Source: Cohnella laeviribosi DSM 21336
GTDB taxonomy: Bacteria; Bacillota; Bacilli; Paenibacillales; Paenibacillaceae
NCBI RefSeq assembly: GCF_000378425.1
Contig: NZ_KB899809.1
Span: forward strand, 1-64,000
DNA length: 64,000 bases
Reading direction: 5' to 3'
The notes beneath the pieces are model-generated. The model made no database searches. It saw only the letters and a program-made list of their open reading frames with translations, and had not been told where the DNA came from. Positions 8,992-17,331 of this stretch are shown in pieces. How positions within the stretch are numbered: position 1 is the stretch's first letter; each line of letters starts with the position of its first letter. The position numbers and the translations under genes are program-made.

Positions 8992-10221
8992 TTATTCGTA
9001 ATAACGGTTTCGTTTCAGGGACTTCTTTTTCCTTCTGATGGCCAAAATCAGCATAAACATGAATGCAAGTTGCAAAAACCATACCCCTGTTATTGCTATT
9101 GTCCAGGGAGATTTCCTGTCAGGTGCAGACGTCTCCATAATTTTCATCGGAAGTTCCGACAAATCTGGAACCTGTTCCTGTTCCTGCTTAACCGGATACA
9201 ATGTGGCGATTGCTTCACTGGAAGAGATGAGCGGCGAGTTTTGAACATATAAACTTCCTTCATCGTCAACGGTTAAGACGGGATCAATTCCCTTATGAAG
9301 GGTAAGCCATATCGGCTCCTGTGAATAAAAAACCCTCTCTTTTTGGTTAATATTGAACGACTTCTGTTCACCCTTGGCCATAACGAGGCGAGATTCGAAA
9401 TTTTCAAACCCATAATCCAATAACTCGGTCATATCGGCGTAAAGTTCATTATTGGACGATGCTTTCAGAATGACGCCTATCAACTCGGTATCTCCTCTTC
9501 GAGCGGATGAAACCAATGTAAAACCAGCCGCGTTCGTATATCCATTCTTGATTCCGTTGGCCCCTTCATAACTCCAAAGCAACTTGTTGTGATTGACGAG
9601 CTCCGATTTCCATTCCTTCCCGGTCCATGGTTTCGTTTTGGTCGAGACGATTTGCCGGAACAGATCGTTTTTCATCGCATATTTTGCTATAAATGCCATG
9701 TCCCTTGCCGTCGTATAATGGTTAGGATCAGGCAAACCATGAGGATTTGTAAAATGGGTTTGCGTTACACCGACCTTGTCTCTAACAAACTCGTTCATCC
9801 GAATTGCAAATTGTTCTTTAGAACCATCGATGTACTCCGCTATTGCAGTGGCAGCATCATTGCCGGAATTGACAAGAAGCCCGTAGAGCAAATTCTCTAG
9901 CGTCACCTCTTCCCCTTCCGCCAAGAACACTCTTGTTCCTTCTTCATATCGAGCTTCTTTCGAAACTTTCACAGTATCTTTAATATTCGATGACTCAATC
10001 GCCACTATTCCCGTGGCGATTTTGGTGATGCTTGCTGGATATAACCGTGTATCCGCATTTTTCTCATAAAGTATAGTTCCAGTCTTTGCGTCAATCAGTA
10101 CGGCAGCTTCCCCTCGAACCCTGGGTTTTTCCTCACTCGCCGACACGGGTTCTATCAGAAAGAAAACGATCAAAATCGGAATGATAAACCGCCAAATTGC
10201 CATCATGTCTAGTCTGGTCAA
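8992..10221 (-). CDS. D-alanyl-D-alanine carboxypeptidase (S11, DacF/PBP5-like)
   Basis: This 409-aa penicillin-binding protein has a signal sequence (cleavage near VSA-SEE), the active-site SITK (64-67) and SGN (119-121). The third motif is KNG (225-227), where most homologues have KTG. A C-terminal membrane segment (WFLQLAFMFMLILAI) and a basic tail anchor it, more like a membrane-spanning end than the usual amphipathic helix. It trims the terminal D-Ala of peptidoglycan stem peptides. The start is TTG 10221, with AAGGTGA six bases upstream. The promoter region carries the dyad at 10269-10287, suggesting control by the BlaI-type repressor. Confidence 0.9.
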   Translation of the reverse strand: MTRLDMMAIWRFIIPILIVFFLIEPVSASEEKPRVRGEAAVLIDAKTGTILYEKNADTRLYPASITKIATGIVAIESSNIKDTVKVSKEARYEEGTRVFLAEGEEVTLENLLYGLLVNSGNDAATAIAEYIDGSKEQFAIRMNEFVRDKVGVTQTHFTNPHGLPDPNHYTTARDMAFIAKYAMKNDLFRQIVSTKTKPWTGKEWKSELVNHNKLLWSYEGANGIKNGYTNAAGFTLVSSARRGDTELIGVILKASSNNELYADMTELLDYGFENFESRLVMAKGEQKSFNINQKERVFYSQEPIWLTLHKGIDPVLTVDDEGSLYVQNSPLISSSEAIATLYPVKQEQEQVPDLSELPMKIMETSAPDRKSPWTIAITGVWFLQLAFMFMLILAIRRKKKSLKRNRYYE

Positions 10222-10268
10222 TAAAAGTCACCTTTTCATGGTGAAATCGAATTGTTGCTATCGCAAAT

Positions 10269-10287
10269 ATACTACAGATAATAGTTT
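10269..10287 (-). promoter_or_regulatory. BlaI-like dyad operator upstream of carboxypeptidase gene
   Basis: ATACTA-CAGATAA-TAGTTT differs from the site at 336-354 in only two or three of 19 positions. On the minus strand it includes TATTAT in the position that is the -10 at the first site. It lies about 50 bases upstream of the carboxypeptidase start. Confidence 0.55.
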
Positions 10288-10350
10288 AATATGCGTCATG
10301 ATTTAGCGTCAATCATCGTTACATTATTTCATCAATTGTTCATACGAGAT

Positions 10351-10390
10351 AAAAAAGCGAAGATCACCGACAATCGGAAATCTTCGCTTT
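10351..10390 (-). terminator. terminator of the oxidase-ZIP-tatA operon
   Basis: An 11-pair stem (AAAGCGAAGAT / ATCTTCGCTTT) with a 15-base loop is followed, on the minus strand, by six T residues. It lies about 60 bases downstream of the tatA stop. Confidence 0.88.
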
Positions 10391-10447
10391 GCGGCTCCAC
10401 ATTCAATATACCGCCGAGGCGTGGTGTTTTATTCGACAGTTATTGTT

Positions 10448-10633
10448 TCATTCAGCAGTTTCTTTCTTTGCAGGCAATTCATCTGGTTCCACAAGTTCTT
10501 TCGCGCCCGTTCTGAACTCACGGATTGTCGTTCCGATCGCCTTTCCCAATTGCGGCAACTTGGACGGACCAAAGAGCAACAACGCAATCAACACAAGCAG
10601 CAAGATTCCGGTCCAGCCTATATTTAAAGGCAT
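10448..10633 (-). CDS. tatA: Sec-independent translocase protein TatA
   Basis: This 61-aa protein has one N-terminal span (IGWTGILLLVLIALLLFGPSKLPQLG), the FGPSKLP hinge and an amphipathic helix (KAIGTTIREFRTGAKE). The start is ATG 10633, with GGAGGT seven bases upstream. It is the last gene of an operon whose first gene encodes a Tat-signal multicopper oxidase, so it probably supplies a dedicated translocation pore. No tatC is present in the window. Confidence 0.93.
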   Translation of the reverse strand: MPLNIGWTGILLLVLIALLLFGPSKLPQLGKAIGTTIREFRTGAKELVEPDELPAKKETAE

Positions 10634-10660
10634 TGAGAACACCTCCATCCATAAGTTTCA

Positions 10661-11851
10661 TTAATTCACCAGCAGCGCGGTTACATACATCAGCACAATT
10701 CCTAAGCTCAGGCTTGCGAAATTCAGCCAGGACACTGACGGCGCACGTGATTTGATCGCTTCCCTTACGATCATTTTACAAATGACATAGATTACTTGAG
10801 CGATCGCCCCGGCTCCGATACCGAAGAATAATGCCGCAAGCGTATCGTTAAATACGAATCCGCCCGTCCATGTTCCGATAATGGCAGGAGCTCCTCCGAG
10901 TACGGCCAGACTCAAAAATGTCTTCCAGGTAGGACGATCTTTGAGCAAAGGCGCTGCAATCCCGATCCCTTCCGTGATATTATGAAGCGTGAAACCGATG
11001 ATCAAGAAGGTTCCGAGCGCTGCTTCACCTGCAGCAAAGGCGGCTCCGATCGCCAATCCTTCCCCTAAGTTGTGAAGGCCAATCCCTCCGGCAATTTTAT
11101 AAGCGACTTGTTTCCCCGTTCCGCCACCCTTCCGTTCATTGGCCTGGTCGACGGCCAGCAGGAACAAGAAACTTAAAAGCGCCCCAAACCATACCAAACC
11201 AGTGCCTTGAAATACGCCCGGCGCTTCCGCCCCCAATTCGAATCCTTCTTCGAAAGTATCGACCACCAGGAAGAACAACAGCCCGACTGTAAAAGCCAAA
11301 ATCGCTTGAATGCCCCGATCTGAAAATCGTCGCATAAAGGGGAACCAAAGAAGCCCTAGTCCTACAGGGACGACACCGACATAAAAACCAATCAGCGCAT
11401 ATTGAGCAAATCGGGCCGCGTCCGGTTCCGGCGTCTTGGCTGCCACGGGGACTTCACCTGAGAAGATTAATCCATTCGTTGTAATCAGCTTGATTTCATA
11501 AGGATCGCCTTCAACCCAACCATAGGGGATCGTAATTTCCGTTTGACCCAACCGTCCTATGGTCGGGCTCGGATGGAAGGCGGCATCCCAGAAAGAGTCA
11601 TTGACAAGGACTTGGGCTATGGTGACTTCCTCGGGCCCCGAGTTAAGGACTTTGACTGTAAAACCTTCGTCGGTCAGAATGATTTTTTGAACATCGAGCG
11701 TTTCAATGGGTGCAACCGGTTCATCTTTTATACCGGTTCCCAGGTTCGAAATTAAATAAATAATAACTGCAAGAAGCACCAATGGGACGATGCCCCATAC
11801 CCAACCTGCTCTCAACGGTTTCTTCGTCGATGAAATGACTTCCGTACGCAT
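10661..11851 (-). CDS. ZIP-family metal transporter with extracytoplasmic domain
   Basis: The 396-aa protein starts with one span (residues 18-36) and a beta-rich domain of about 120 residues (ILTDEGFTVKVLNSGPEEVTIAQVLVN...) outside the membrane. Eight ZIP spans follow, with both metal-site motifs: HNLGEG in GIGLHNLGEGLAIGAAFAAGE and HNITEG in GFTLHNITEGIGIA. ZIP proteins move divalent metals into the cytoplasm. The N-terminal domain and operon position next to a multicopper oxidase and an MntR site suggest manganese or iron handling; the substrate is not proven. Confidence 0.88.
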   Translation of the reverse strand: MRTEVISSTKKPLRAGWVWGIVPLVLLAVIIYLISNLGTGIKDEPVAPIETLDVQKIILTDEGFTVKVLNSGPEEVTIAQVLVNDSFWDAAFHPSPTIGRLGQTEITIPYGWVEGDPYEIKLITTNGLIFSGEVPVAAKTPEPDAARFAQYALIGFYVGVVPVGLGLLWFPFMRRFSDRGIQAILAFTVGLLFFLVVDTFEEGFELGAEAPGVFQGTGLVWFGALLSFLFLLAVDQANERKGGGTGKQVAYKIAGGIGLHNLGEGLAIGAAFAAGEAALGTFLIIGFTLHNITEGIGIAAPLLKDRPTWKTFLSLAVLGGAPAIIGTWTGGFVFNDTLAALFFGIGAGAIAQVIYVICKMIVREAIKSRAPSVSWLNFASLSLGIVLMYVTALLVN

Positions 11852-11868
11852 TCCTCAATCCCCCTTTC

Positions 11869-12915
11869 TTATCGTTTCGCTTCAAAAAAGCCCATCCAAC
11901 CGAGTTCCGCAAATTCGCTTTGATGCGCGTGGAACATGTACTTGCCCGGCTCCGGGAACACCATTTCCAAAATGCCCCGTTGGCCCTGACATTGCATAAT
12001 GGTATCCGTTATTACGGGTCTTGCTTCAGGATCCGCTCCAACTTCATAATATTTGAAAATATTCGCGTGAAGATGAAAGGAGTTTATCAGGTCGAATTCG
12101 GTGAAATTGCTTAAATAGATCCTAACGAGTTCGCCGACTTTGACTTCAATCGGCCATGCCTGATAGGCAAATGCGTAACCATTGACGGTATACACTTCGT
12201 TTTCGCCGTCTAAGTCCAAATCATAACCATTCATGACCATATTCAACTCGCGCGCCGGTTTTCTGGGTGTTTTCGGATCGATGATGAAGTTGCCGTACAG
12301 TCCCTTATGAATGTGTTTGGCAAGCGGCGGAATGTGGCAATGATAAACGTGCATCCCTGCCGGCTTCGCTTCAAATTCGTAAATAAATTCTGTTCCGGAC
12401 GGAACCGGTTCAATCCCGTCCATGTTGGTCGGGTGAATCCCATGGAAATGGATGGAGTGCGGATGAACGGACCCGTTCCAAAATTTCACCCGAACGATAT
12501 CTCCTTCCGTACAACGAATTGTAGGACCCGGGATCGTTCCGTTATAGGCCCATCCCGCAAACTTGATCCCTTTGGCAATTTCCACTTCGGTATCCATGGC
12601 GACAAGTTCATACTCCCGGACCGTTTTCCCGTCTGCCCGTGTACTCACTTTTCCATAATCGAATTGTGTGAGGGCCTTCATGGCCGCTTCCAGCCCCCGG
12701 GTTTTCTCCGTGCCCGGATTATAACCGTGTGCCATCGTCTGGTGCTTTTGTTGCTGCAGCGCAGAATGAACCTCATGTTTCTCCATGGCGCTTGCGGTTC
12801 TCCCAAACCAGGTTCCGGGGTTCAGCAGGCTGCTTCCCAATATTCCCAGAGCTCCAGCCGCTCCCCATTTTAATACTTCCCTCCGGGAAACAAGACGTTT
12901 CGGACCAAGTGCCAT
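11869..12915 (-). CDS. Tat-exported two-domain multicopper oxidase
   Basis: The protein of about 348 aa has a twin-arginine signal (SRREVLKWGAAGALGILGSSLL). Two cupredoxin domains carry the copper motifs HSIHFHG, HVYHCHI, NSFHLHANIF and HAHQSEFAELGWMG. Two-domain enzymes act as oligomers that oxidise metals or other substrates. ATG 12915 is preceded by AAGGTG at six bases; GTG 12924 is an alternative. It heads an operon with ZIP and tatA, and an MntR-box-like site overlaps its leader. Oxidation of Mn(II) or another divalent metal before ZIP transport is an attractive inference. Confidence 0.9.
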   Translation of the reverse strand: MALGPKRLVSRREVLKWGAAGALGILGSSLLNPGTWFGRTASAMEKHEVHSALQQQKHQTMAHGYNPGTEKTRGLEAAMKALTQFDYGKVSTRADGKTVREYELVAMDTEVEIAKGIKFAGWAYNGTIPGPTIRCTEGDIVRVKFWNGSVHPHSIHFHGIHPTNMDGIEPVPSGTEFIYEFEAKPAGMHVYHCHIPPLAKHIHKGLYGNFIIDPKTPRKPARELNMVMNGYDLDLDGENEVYTVNGYAFAYQAWPIEVKVGELVRIYLSNFTEFDLINSFHLHANIFKYYEVGADPEARPVITDTIMQCQGQRGILEMVFPEPGKYMFHAHQSEFAELGWMGFFEAKR

Positions 12916-12932
12916 TACCTTCACCTTCCATT

Positions 12933-12948
12933 ATTGTCTTAAGGAAAT
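12933..12948 (-). promoter_or_regulatory. putative MntR box
   Basis: ATTGTCTTAAGGAAAT matches 13 of 16 positions of the Bacillus MntR operator as I remember it (TTTGCCTTAAGGAAAC). It lies 18 bases before the multicopper oxidase start, in the divergent region shared with mntR. A weaker copy (TTTGCCTTGCGCAAG) follows at about 12953-12967. Confidence 0.6.
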
Positions 12949-13008
12949 AAAGTTTGCCTTGCGCAAGTTTTTCGAGAAAAAAATATGGTGTGGTCAAAGG
13001 ACAAAATG

Positions 13009-13022
13009 TTGCACTTGTGCAA
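13009..13022. promoter_or_regulatory. perfect 14-bp palindrome in divergent promoter region
   Basis: TTGCACTTGTGCAA is self-complementary apart from the two central bases and is flanked by partly symmetric sequence (ATG...ACAT). It lies midway between the multicopper oxidase and mntR genes and may bind a second regulator. No function can be assigned. Confidence 0.4.
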
Positions 13023-13066
13023 AACATTGTTCATAATAAATATATGATACCCTTTCTTTTTTGTAA

Positions 13067-13094
13067 ACCACTTTTTTAATACCACTTTTTTAAT
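13067..13094 (+). repeat. tandem 14-bp duplication upstream of mntR
   Basis: ACCACTTTTTTAAT occurs twice in exact tandem, ending 18 bases before the mntR start. It may alter spacing in the mntR promoter or leader. Confidence 0.7.
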
Positions 13095-13112
13095 ACCGAA
13101 GGATGGTTGAAA

Positions 13113-13571
13113 ATGCGGAAACCGAACATGGAAGATCTTTTGGAAAAAATCCATCTGCTAACGGAGACGAAAGGCTATGCCAGAGTCGTTGATATCGCGG
13201 ATCGACTAAAAGTCAGCCCATCTAATGTAACCCGCATGATTCAAAAACTGGATGAGCGCGGGTATGCCAAATACGAAAAATACCGCGGCATCACCCTGAC
13301 TTCCAGAGGAAGTGCCATCGCCAAGGAAATGATCCGCAAACATCAATTGTTAGAGGAGTTTCTTCGAGTGATCGGCGTAGCCGAGGAATATATTTACGCG
13401 GATGTGGAAGGATTGGAACACCATATAAGCGGAAATACAGCATTTTGCATTTCGACTGTCGTCCGTTTTTTCGAACAGCATCCGGAAATAAGAAAAACGT
13501 TTCATCAGTACCGTCTCGCGCAACAATTGCGCCAAATTCCTCATCATAATCATTCTGCGCCTAACATATGA
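13113..13571 (+). CDS. mntR: manganese-responsive DtxR-family regulator MntR
   Basis: This regulator of about 152 aa has a winged helix (ARVVDIADRLKVSPSNVTRMIQKL) and an MntR-type dimerisation domain. All Mn-site residues are recognisable: MED and LLEK in the first helix, RKHQLLEEF, and DVEGLEHH. It lacks the SH3-like domain of DtxR, as MntR does. Mn(II)-bound MntR represses uptake genes. ATG 13113 is preferred over an upstream TTG. It is divergent from the multicopper oxidase-ZIP-tatA operon, which carries an MntR-box-like site. Confidence 0.92.
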   Translation: MRKPNMEDLLEKIHLLTETKGYARVVDIADRLKVSPSNVTRMIQKLDERGYAKYEKYRGITLTSRGSAIAKEMIRKHQLLEEFLRVIGVAEEYIYADVEGLEHHISGNTAFCISTVVRFFEQHPEIRKTFHQYRLAQQLRQIPHHNHSAPNI

Positions 13572-13597
13572 ATAAATGCTCATTCAATAAATGATAT

Positions 13598-13646
13598 TTG
13601 ACAAAATCGACCTGTCAGGATTATTATATGAACAAACATTCATATA
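13598..13646 (+). promoter_or_regulatory. cadA promoter with SmtB/CadC-type operator
   Basis: TTGACA (13598-13603) and TATTAT (13623-13628) form a candidate promoter with a long 19-base spacer. ATATGAA-N6-TTCATAT (13627-13646) is a perfect dyad of the SmtB/CadC operator type overlapping the -10 and start site. A second half-conserved dyad (TGAAT...ATTCA, 13569-13586) overlaps the end of mntR. The convergent ArsR/SmtB-type gene at 15817 is the likely regulator. Confidence 0.7.
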
Positions 13647-13668
13647 TTTCCGAAGCGGGGAATGAAAG

Positions 13669-15774
13669 ATGAAGGAATATCGGGTAAAGGGGCTTTCTTG
13701 CGGAAATTGCGCTCAAATGTTGGAACACCAGATTCAGCAGTTGGAAAACGGAGAAACAGCCAAGCTAAGTTTTAACTCGGGCAAGCTTCTGGTGGATGAA
13801 AGGGTTCCCCTATCCGAAGTTAAAGAAATTTTAAAGACCGACGGCGCATATCTCGTAGATGAAAGCGATCATCATGATGAGCACACAGAGCATGATCATG
13901 ACGCACATGACCACAGTCATGGCAATAAAAAAATGTACCTTATGCTTGGCACATCGGCGTTATTGTATGCGCTGGCTCTTACATTGGACGTTCAAGTCGC
14001 TGCGTCAACCTTGATATTATTATATCTGACCGCAACAGCGATCAGCGGTTACACCACCTTTATCCGTGGTTTGAAAAACTTGTTGCGATTGAAATTCAAC
14101 ATCGATACGTTGATGACTATTGCCTTGATTGGCGCCATTTCCATCGGCGAGTGGAAGGAAGCAACTCTTGTCGCGATTTTGTTCGGTCTGAATGAATTGC
14201 TCGAAGGATTGGGCATGGAAAAGGCCCGCCGTTCTATGGAGTCCTTGTTGAAGGTAGCCCCGAAAGAAGCCACCAAACTGGAGAACGGCAATGAAATCAC
14301 CGTTCCCATCGCAAAATTGGCGGTTAACGATATTGTAATCGTGAAACCGGGAGAAAAGATTCCTTCCGACGGTCAAGTCATCAGCGGCAAAAGCTCCGTA
14401 AACGAGGCTGCCATTACCGGCGAGTCCCTTCCCGTCGACAAATCTGAAGGCGATCCTGTATTCGGCGGCAGCATCAATAATGAAGGCGTTCTGCACATAC
14501 GTATTGAAAAAGCGTACGAAGACTCTTCCCTTGCCAAAATTCTTCATTTAGTCGAGGAAGCGCAAGAGACCAAGACACCGACGGAGCTTTTTATCAATAA
14601 ATTCGCCAAGTATTATACACCGCTTATCATGATTGTAGCTGCCTTGGTCATGGTGGTTCCTCCCCTGCTGTTTGACGGTGATTGGAGCTCATGGCTGTAT
14701 CAAGGACTTGCGGTTCTGATCGTAGGATGTCCTTGCGCTTTGATCCTCTCCTCCCCGATCGCAATCGTATCGGGTATTGCCCGAAACGCGCGAAACGGAA
14801 TCTTGATCAAAGGCGGCGTGTTTTTGGAGCAGTTGGGAAAACTCGATACGCTTGCTTTTGACAAAACGGGGACACTAACAAAAGGCGAGCCGTATGTCGA
14901 ACAAACGATCGTGTACGATGAATCCAAGTTTTTTGAAGTCGCTGCGGCTATCGAGAAGTCTTCTTCCCATCCGCTCGCCAAGGCAATCATGAAGGAGATG
15001 TCCCGCAGGGGAATCGAAGCCAAGAGCGCGGATCAGATCGAAACGGTATCCGGGCGCGGTATAGTCGCCACCTATGAAGGAGCAAAATATTGGTTAGGCA
15101 ATGAAAAAAGCATGGGGCACCTAAACATTCCCGAAACGGTTCAATCCTCCATTCAACAGTTGAAAGAGCAAGGCCTTACCCTCGTTCTTGTCGCCGATGA
15201 TAATCAAGTGCTCGGAATGTTTGGAATCGCGGATGAAATTCGTGAAGAAAGCCGAAGCGTCATCACCCAGCTTCATCGCATCGGGATTAAACGTACCGTC
15301 ATGCTGACCGGCGACCACCATAAAACGGCCGAGAAGGTCGCAAATGCTGTGGGCGTCTCAGAATATTACAGCGATTTGCTGCCGGAAGATAAAGTTGCCA
15401 AGGTGAAAGAACTGGCGGATCAAGGCGTTGTGGGCATGATTGGCGACGGAATCAACGATGCTCCTGCCCTCGCGACTGCGCAACTCGGAATTGCCATGGG
15501 CAAGGGAACGGATAGCGCTATTGAAACAGCAGATATCGTACTGATGCAGGATCATTTGGGTAAACTTCCCGAAGCCGTCACTGTCGGCCGCAGAGTGAAT
15601 CGCATTATCCGGTTCAACATTGCGGTATCTTTGGGATTAAAACTTTTGGCGCTGCTCTTGACCATCCCCGGCTGGCTTACGTTATGGATAGCTATCCTTT
15701 CGGATATGGGGGCTACGATTTTCGTAACCCTGGTCAGTTTAACGATTCTGATCCAAAAGAAAAACCAACCGTGA
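13669..15774 (+). CDS. cadA: P1B-type Cd/Zn/Pb-exporting ATPase
   Basis: This 701-aa pump has an N-terminal heavy-metal domain (GLSCGNCAQ, C11/C14). A His/Asp-rich linker of about 20 residues (DHHDEHTEHDHDAHDHSHG) follows, then the P1B core: TGE in AAITGESLP, CPC at 354-356, phosphorylated DKTGT at 398, HP in SSSHPLAKA and GDGINDAPAL. The CPC with the C-terminal DMGAT region indicates group P1B-2 (Zn, Cd, Pb, Co). The His-rich linker may buffer metal. It is followed by a shared terminator and a convergent regulator. Confidence 0.94.
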   Translation: MKEYRVKGLSCGNCAQMLEHQIQQLENGETAKLSFNSGKLLVDERVPLSEVKEILKTDGAYLVDESDHHDEHTEHDHDAHDHSHGNKKMYLMLGTSALLYALALTLDVQVAASTLILLYLTATAISGYTTFIRGLKNLLRLKFNIDTLMTIALIGAISIGEWKEATLVAILFGLNELLEGLGMEKARRSMESLLKVAPKEATKLENGNEITVPIAKLAVNDIVIVKPGEKIPSDGQVISGKSSVNEAAITGESLPVDKSEGDPVFGGSINNEGVLHIRIEKAYEDSSLAKILHLVEEAQETKTPTELFINKFAKYYTPLIMIVAALVMVVPPLLFDGDWSSWLYQGLAVLIVGCPCALILSSPIAIVSGIARNARNGILIKGGVFLEQLGKLDTLAFDKTGTLTKGEPYVEQTIVYDESKFFEVAAAIEKSSSHPLAKAIMKEMSRRGIEAKSADQIETVSGRGIVATYEGAKYWLGNEKSMGHLNIPETVQSSIQQLKEQGLTLVLVADDNQVLGMFGIADEIREESRSVITQLHRIGIKRTVMLTGDHHKTAEKVANAVGVSEYYSDLLPEDKVAKVKELADQGVVGMIGDGINDAPALATAQLGIAMGKGTDSAIETADIVLMQDHLGKLPEAVTVGRRVNRIIRFNIAVSLGLKLLALLLTIPGWLTLWIAILSDMGATIFVTLVSLTILIQKKNQP

Positions 15775-15782
15775 AGAAGGAA

Positions 15783-15807
15783 AAGGAGCCGCTTGAAACG
15801 GCTCCTT
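15783..15807. terminator. bidirectional terminator between cadA and its regulator
   Basis: An eight-pair stem (AAGGAGCC / GGCTCCTT) lies between the convergent cadA and SmtB-type genes. T-rich tracts follow on both strands (CTTCTTGATTT and TTTTCCTTCTT). Confidence 0.8.
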
Positions 15808-15816
15808 CTTCTTGAT

Positions 15817-16182
15817 TTATTGATGTTTCAGATGTTGCAACGTCTGAACGAATATTTCCTCGATATGCGAATCGTCCAACGAATAATACACGGTTTTTCC
15901 GGATTTTCTTCTTTTTACGATTCTAAGATTTCGAAGGTAGCGCAACTGATGGGAGATGGCCGATTGCCCCATTTCCAGAAGAACGGACAAATCGTGCACA
16001 CATAATTCCTTTTGCAATAGAGCTCCGATCAGTTGAACCCGTGTTGGATCGCTTAGCGCCTTATAAAGCTCCGCAAGCTCCAAAGCGGTTGGTTTGTCCA
16101 CCATCCTTTCTTTTATCGATGTCAAATCAACCTCCGATCCCACACAATATTCATCACATTCCTCAGCGGTTATTTTCTCCAT
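15817..16182 (-). CDS. ArsR/SmtB-family metal sensor (CadC/CzrA-like)
   Basis: This 121-aa winged-helix repressor has an N-terminal CDEYC pair and an ELCVHDL alpha-3 motif with one Cys (CadC has ELCVCDL). A complete C-terminal alpha-5 zinc site follows the pattern D-x-H-x10-H-x2-H (DSHIEEIFVQTLQHLKH). It therefore combines parts of the CadC Cys site with the SmtB/CzrA alpha-5 site and probably senses Zn and/or Cd. It converges on cadA, whose promoter carries a matching dyad. Confidence 0.88.
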   Translation of the reverse strand: MEKITAEECDEYCVGSEVDLTSIKERMVDKPTALELAELYKALSDPTRVQLIGALLQKELCVHDLSVLLEMGQSAISHQLRYLRNLRIVKRRKSGKTVYYSLDDSHIEEIFVQTLQHLKHQ

Positions 16183-16263
16183 TTGCCATCACCCTTCATT
16201 CATTTCCGTACTCTTATTGTCACCCATTATAACAAAGAATGCATTTTTTCGGAAAGATAACGA

Positions 16264-17331
16264 TTAAGAGACCGAAATGAGGGCTGCTGCAAACGCCGCA
16301 ATGACAAATAATATACCGCTTAGAAAAGCTCCAAACCCGGTGTGCCTTCTAAAACTTTGGACCATCAACAGCAAGGAAAGTAGCGCAAACGCCAGAAATA
16401 ACCAAGACATCGGCTGGATCGTAAACTGCAACATATGATCAGGTTCAAAATTACCCGGATGCAAGAAACGAAAGACTGGAGAAACGGGGTTTTCCCTTAA
16501 AGTTTCCGATACATTATGAGGCGCGGCTTGTTGATTCATAAATCCGGTAACTGAATAAATCAAAAGGACCAGCGCACCTTCTTTTTTCGCCCAACCTCTT
16601 GGCTCGAAAGTACGATCATTTGCTATTTTCCTCTTCATCCACCAACCATTAAAGAAAGCGAAGCAGAGCAACGGAATGATCAACAGATGCTTGATGAGCA
16701 GCGCTTGTCCATACGGCAGCATCCAGGATTGAACATATTCAGGCGCAACCGAAACGGTCAGTATAAAACCGGACGCAAAGATCACAGACATCGAAAGTAT
16801 GGCCATGGGATGAAACCAAGATAAAAAGGAAGCCCATCGTGATGATGGCAAAAACCAGCCTGCAACGAGAAGTGTTCCCGCCCATACGGAAACGGCATAA
16901 AAATGCAGCGTGTGCGATGCAAATCCAATCCATTCATACAAGGACGCTACGTGACTGGACCAACCCTGAGCAGCCATCAACGCCGTGATCAGGATGACGC
17001 TGGAGATCCAAGCTTTGTCGTTTTTTTCGGGTTCTCCAAAACAAATGATCAGGATCAGCAAAACGCCGAACAGAAGAGTCCATAAGTAAGCCTTTCCTTC
17101 TGTAAATTGCATCATTACATTCCGAAACGTCAATCCGAATCCGATGTCTTCCGCAAAAAACATGACAATGCGTAAAACCGGAAAAAAAGCCAGTACACTA
17201 ATCCCGATTGCAGATAACAACAATACTTTTCGAGGAATCGCGATGGATGGAACGAATCGAACAAGAAGCAACCATCCGGTGATGATTGCAAAGCACAAGT
17301 ACAGAGGCGGTTCGGCCAGCCAGTACCACAT
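16264..17331 (-). CDS. copD: CopD-family copper membrane protein
   Basis: The product of about 355 aa has eight or nine predicted spans, with conserved His positions in HFYAVSVWAGTLLVAGW and ALLIKHLLIIPLL. Family members take part in copper movement across the membrane with CopC. The start ATG 17331 overlaps the copC stop by one base (TAATG). In Bacillus YcnJ these two domains are one polypeptide; here they are separate genes. Confidence 0.86.
   Translation of the reverse strand: MWYWLAEPPLYLCFAIITGWLLLVRFVPSIAIPRKVLLLSAIGISVLAFFPVLRIVMFFAEDIGFGLTFRNVMMQFTEGKAYLWTLLFGVLLILIICFGEPEKNDKAWISSVILITALMAAQGWSSHVASLYEWIGFASHTLHFYAVSVWAGTLLVAGWFLPSSRWASFLSWFHPMAILSMSVIFASGFILTVSVAPEYVQSWMLPYGQALLIKHLLIIPLLCFAFFNGWWMKRKIANDRTFEPRGWAKKEGALVLLIYSVTGFMNQQAAPHNVSETLRENPVSPVFRFLHPGNFEPDHMLQFTIQPMSWLFLAFALLSLLLMVQSFRRHTGFGAFLSGILFVIAAFAAALISVS

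Noticed and set aside
12949-12975. Second MntR box (TTTGCCTTGCGCAAG)
   Set aside because: Only the left half matches the remembered consensus; mentioned within the main site entry instead of being listed separately.
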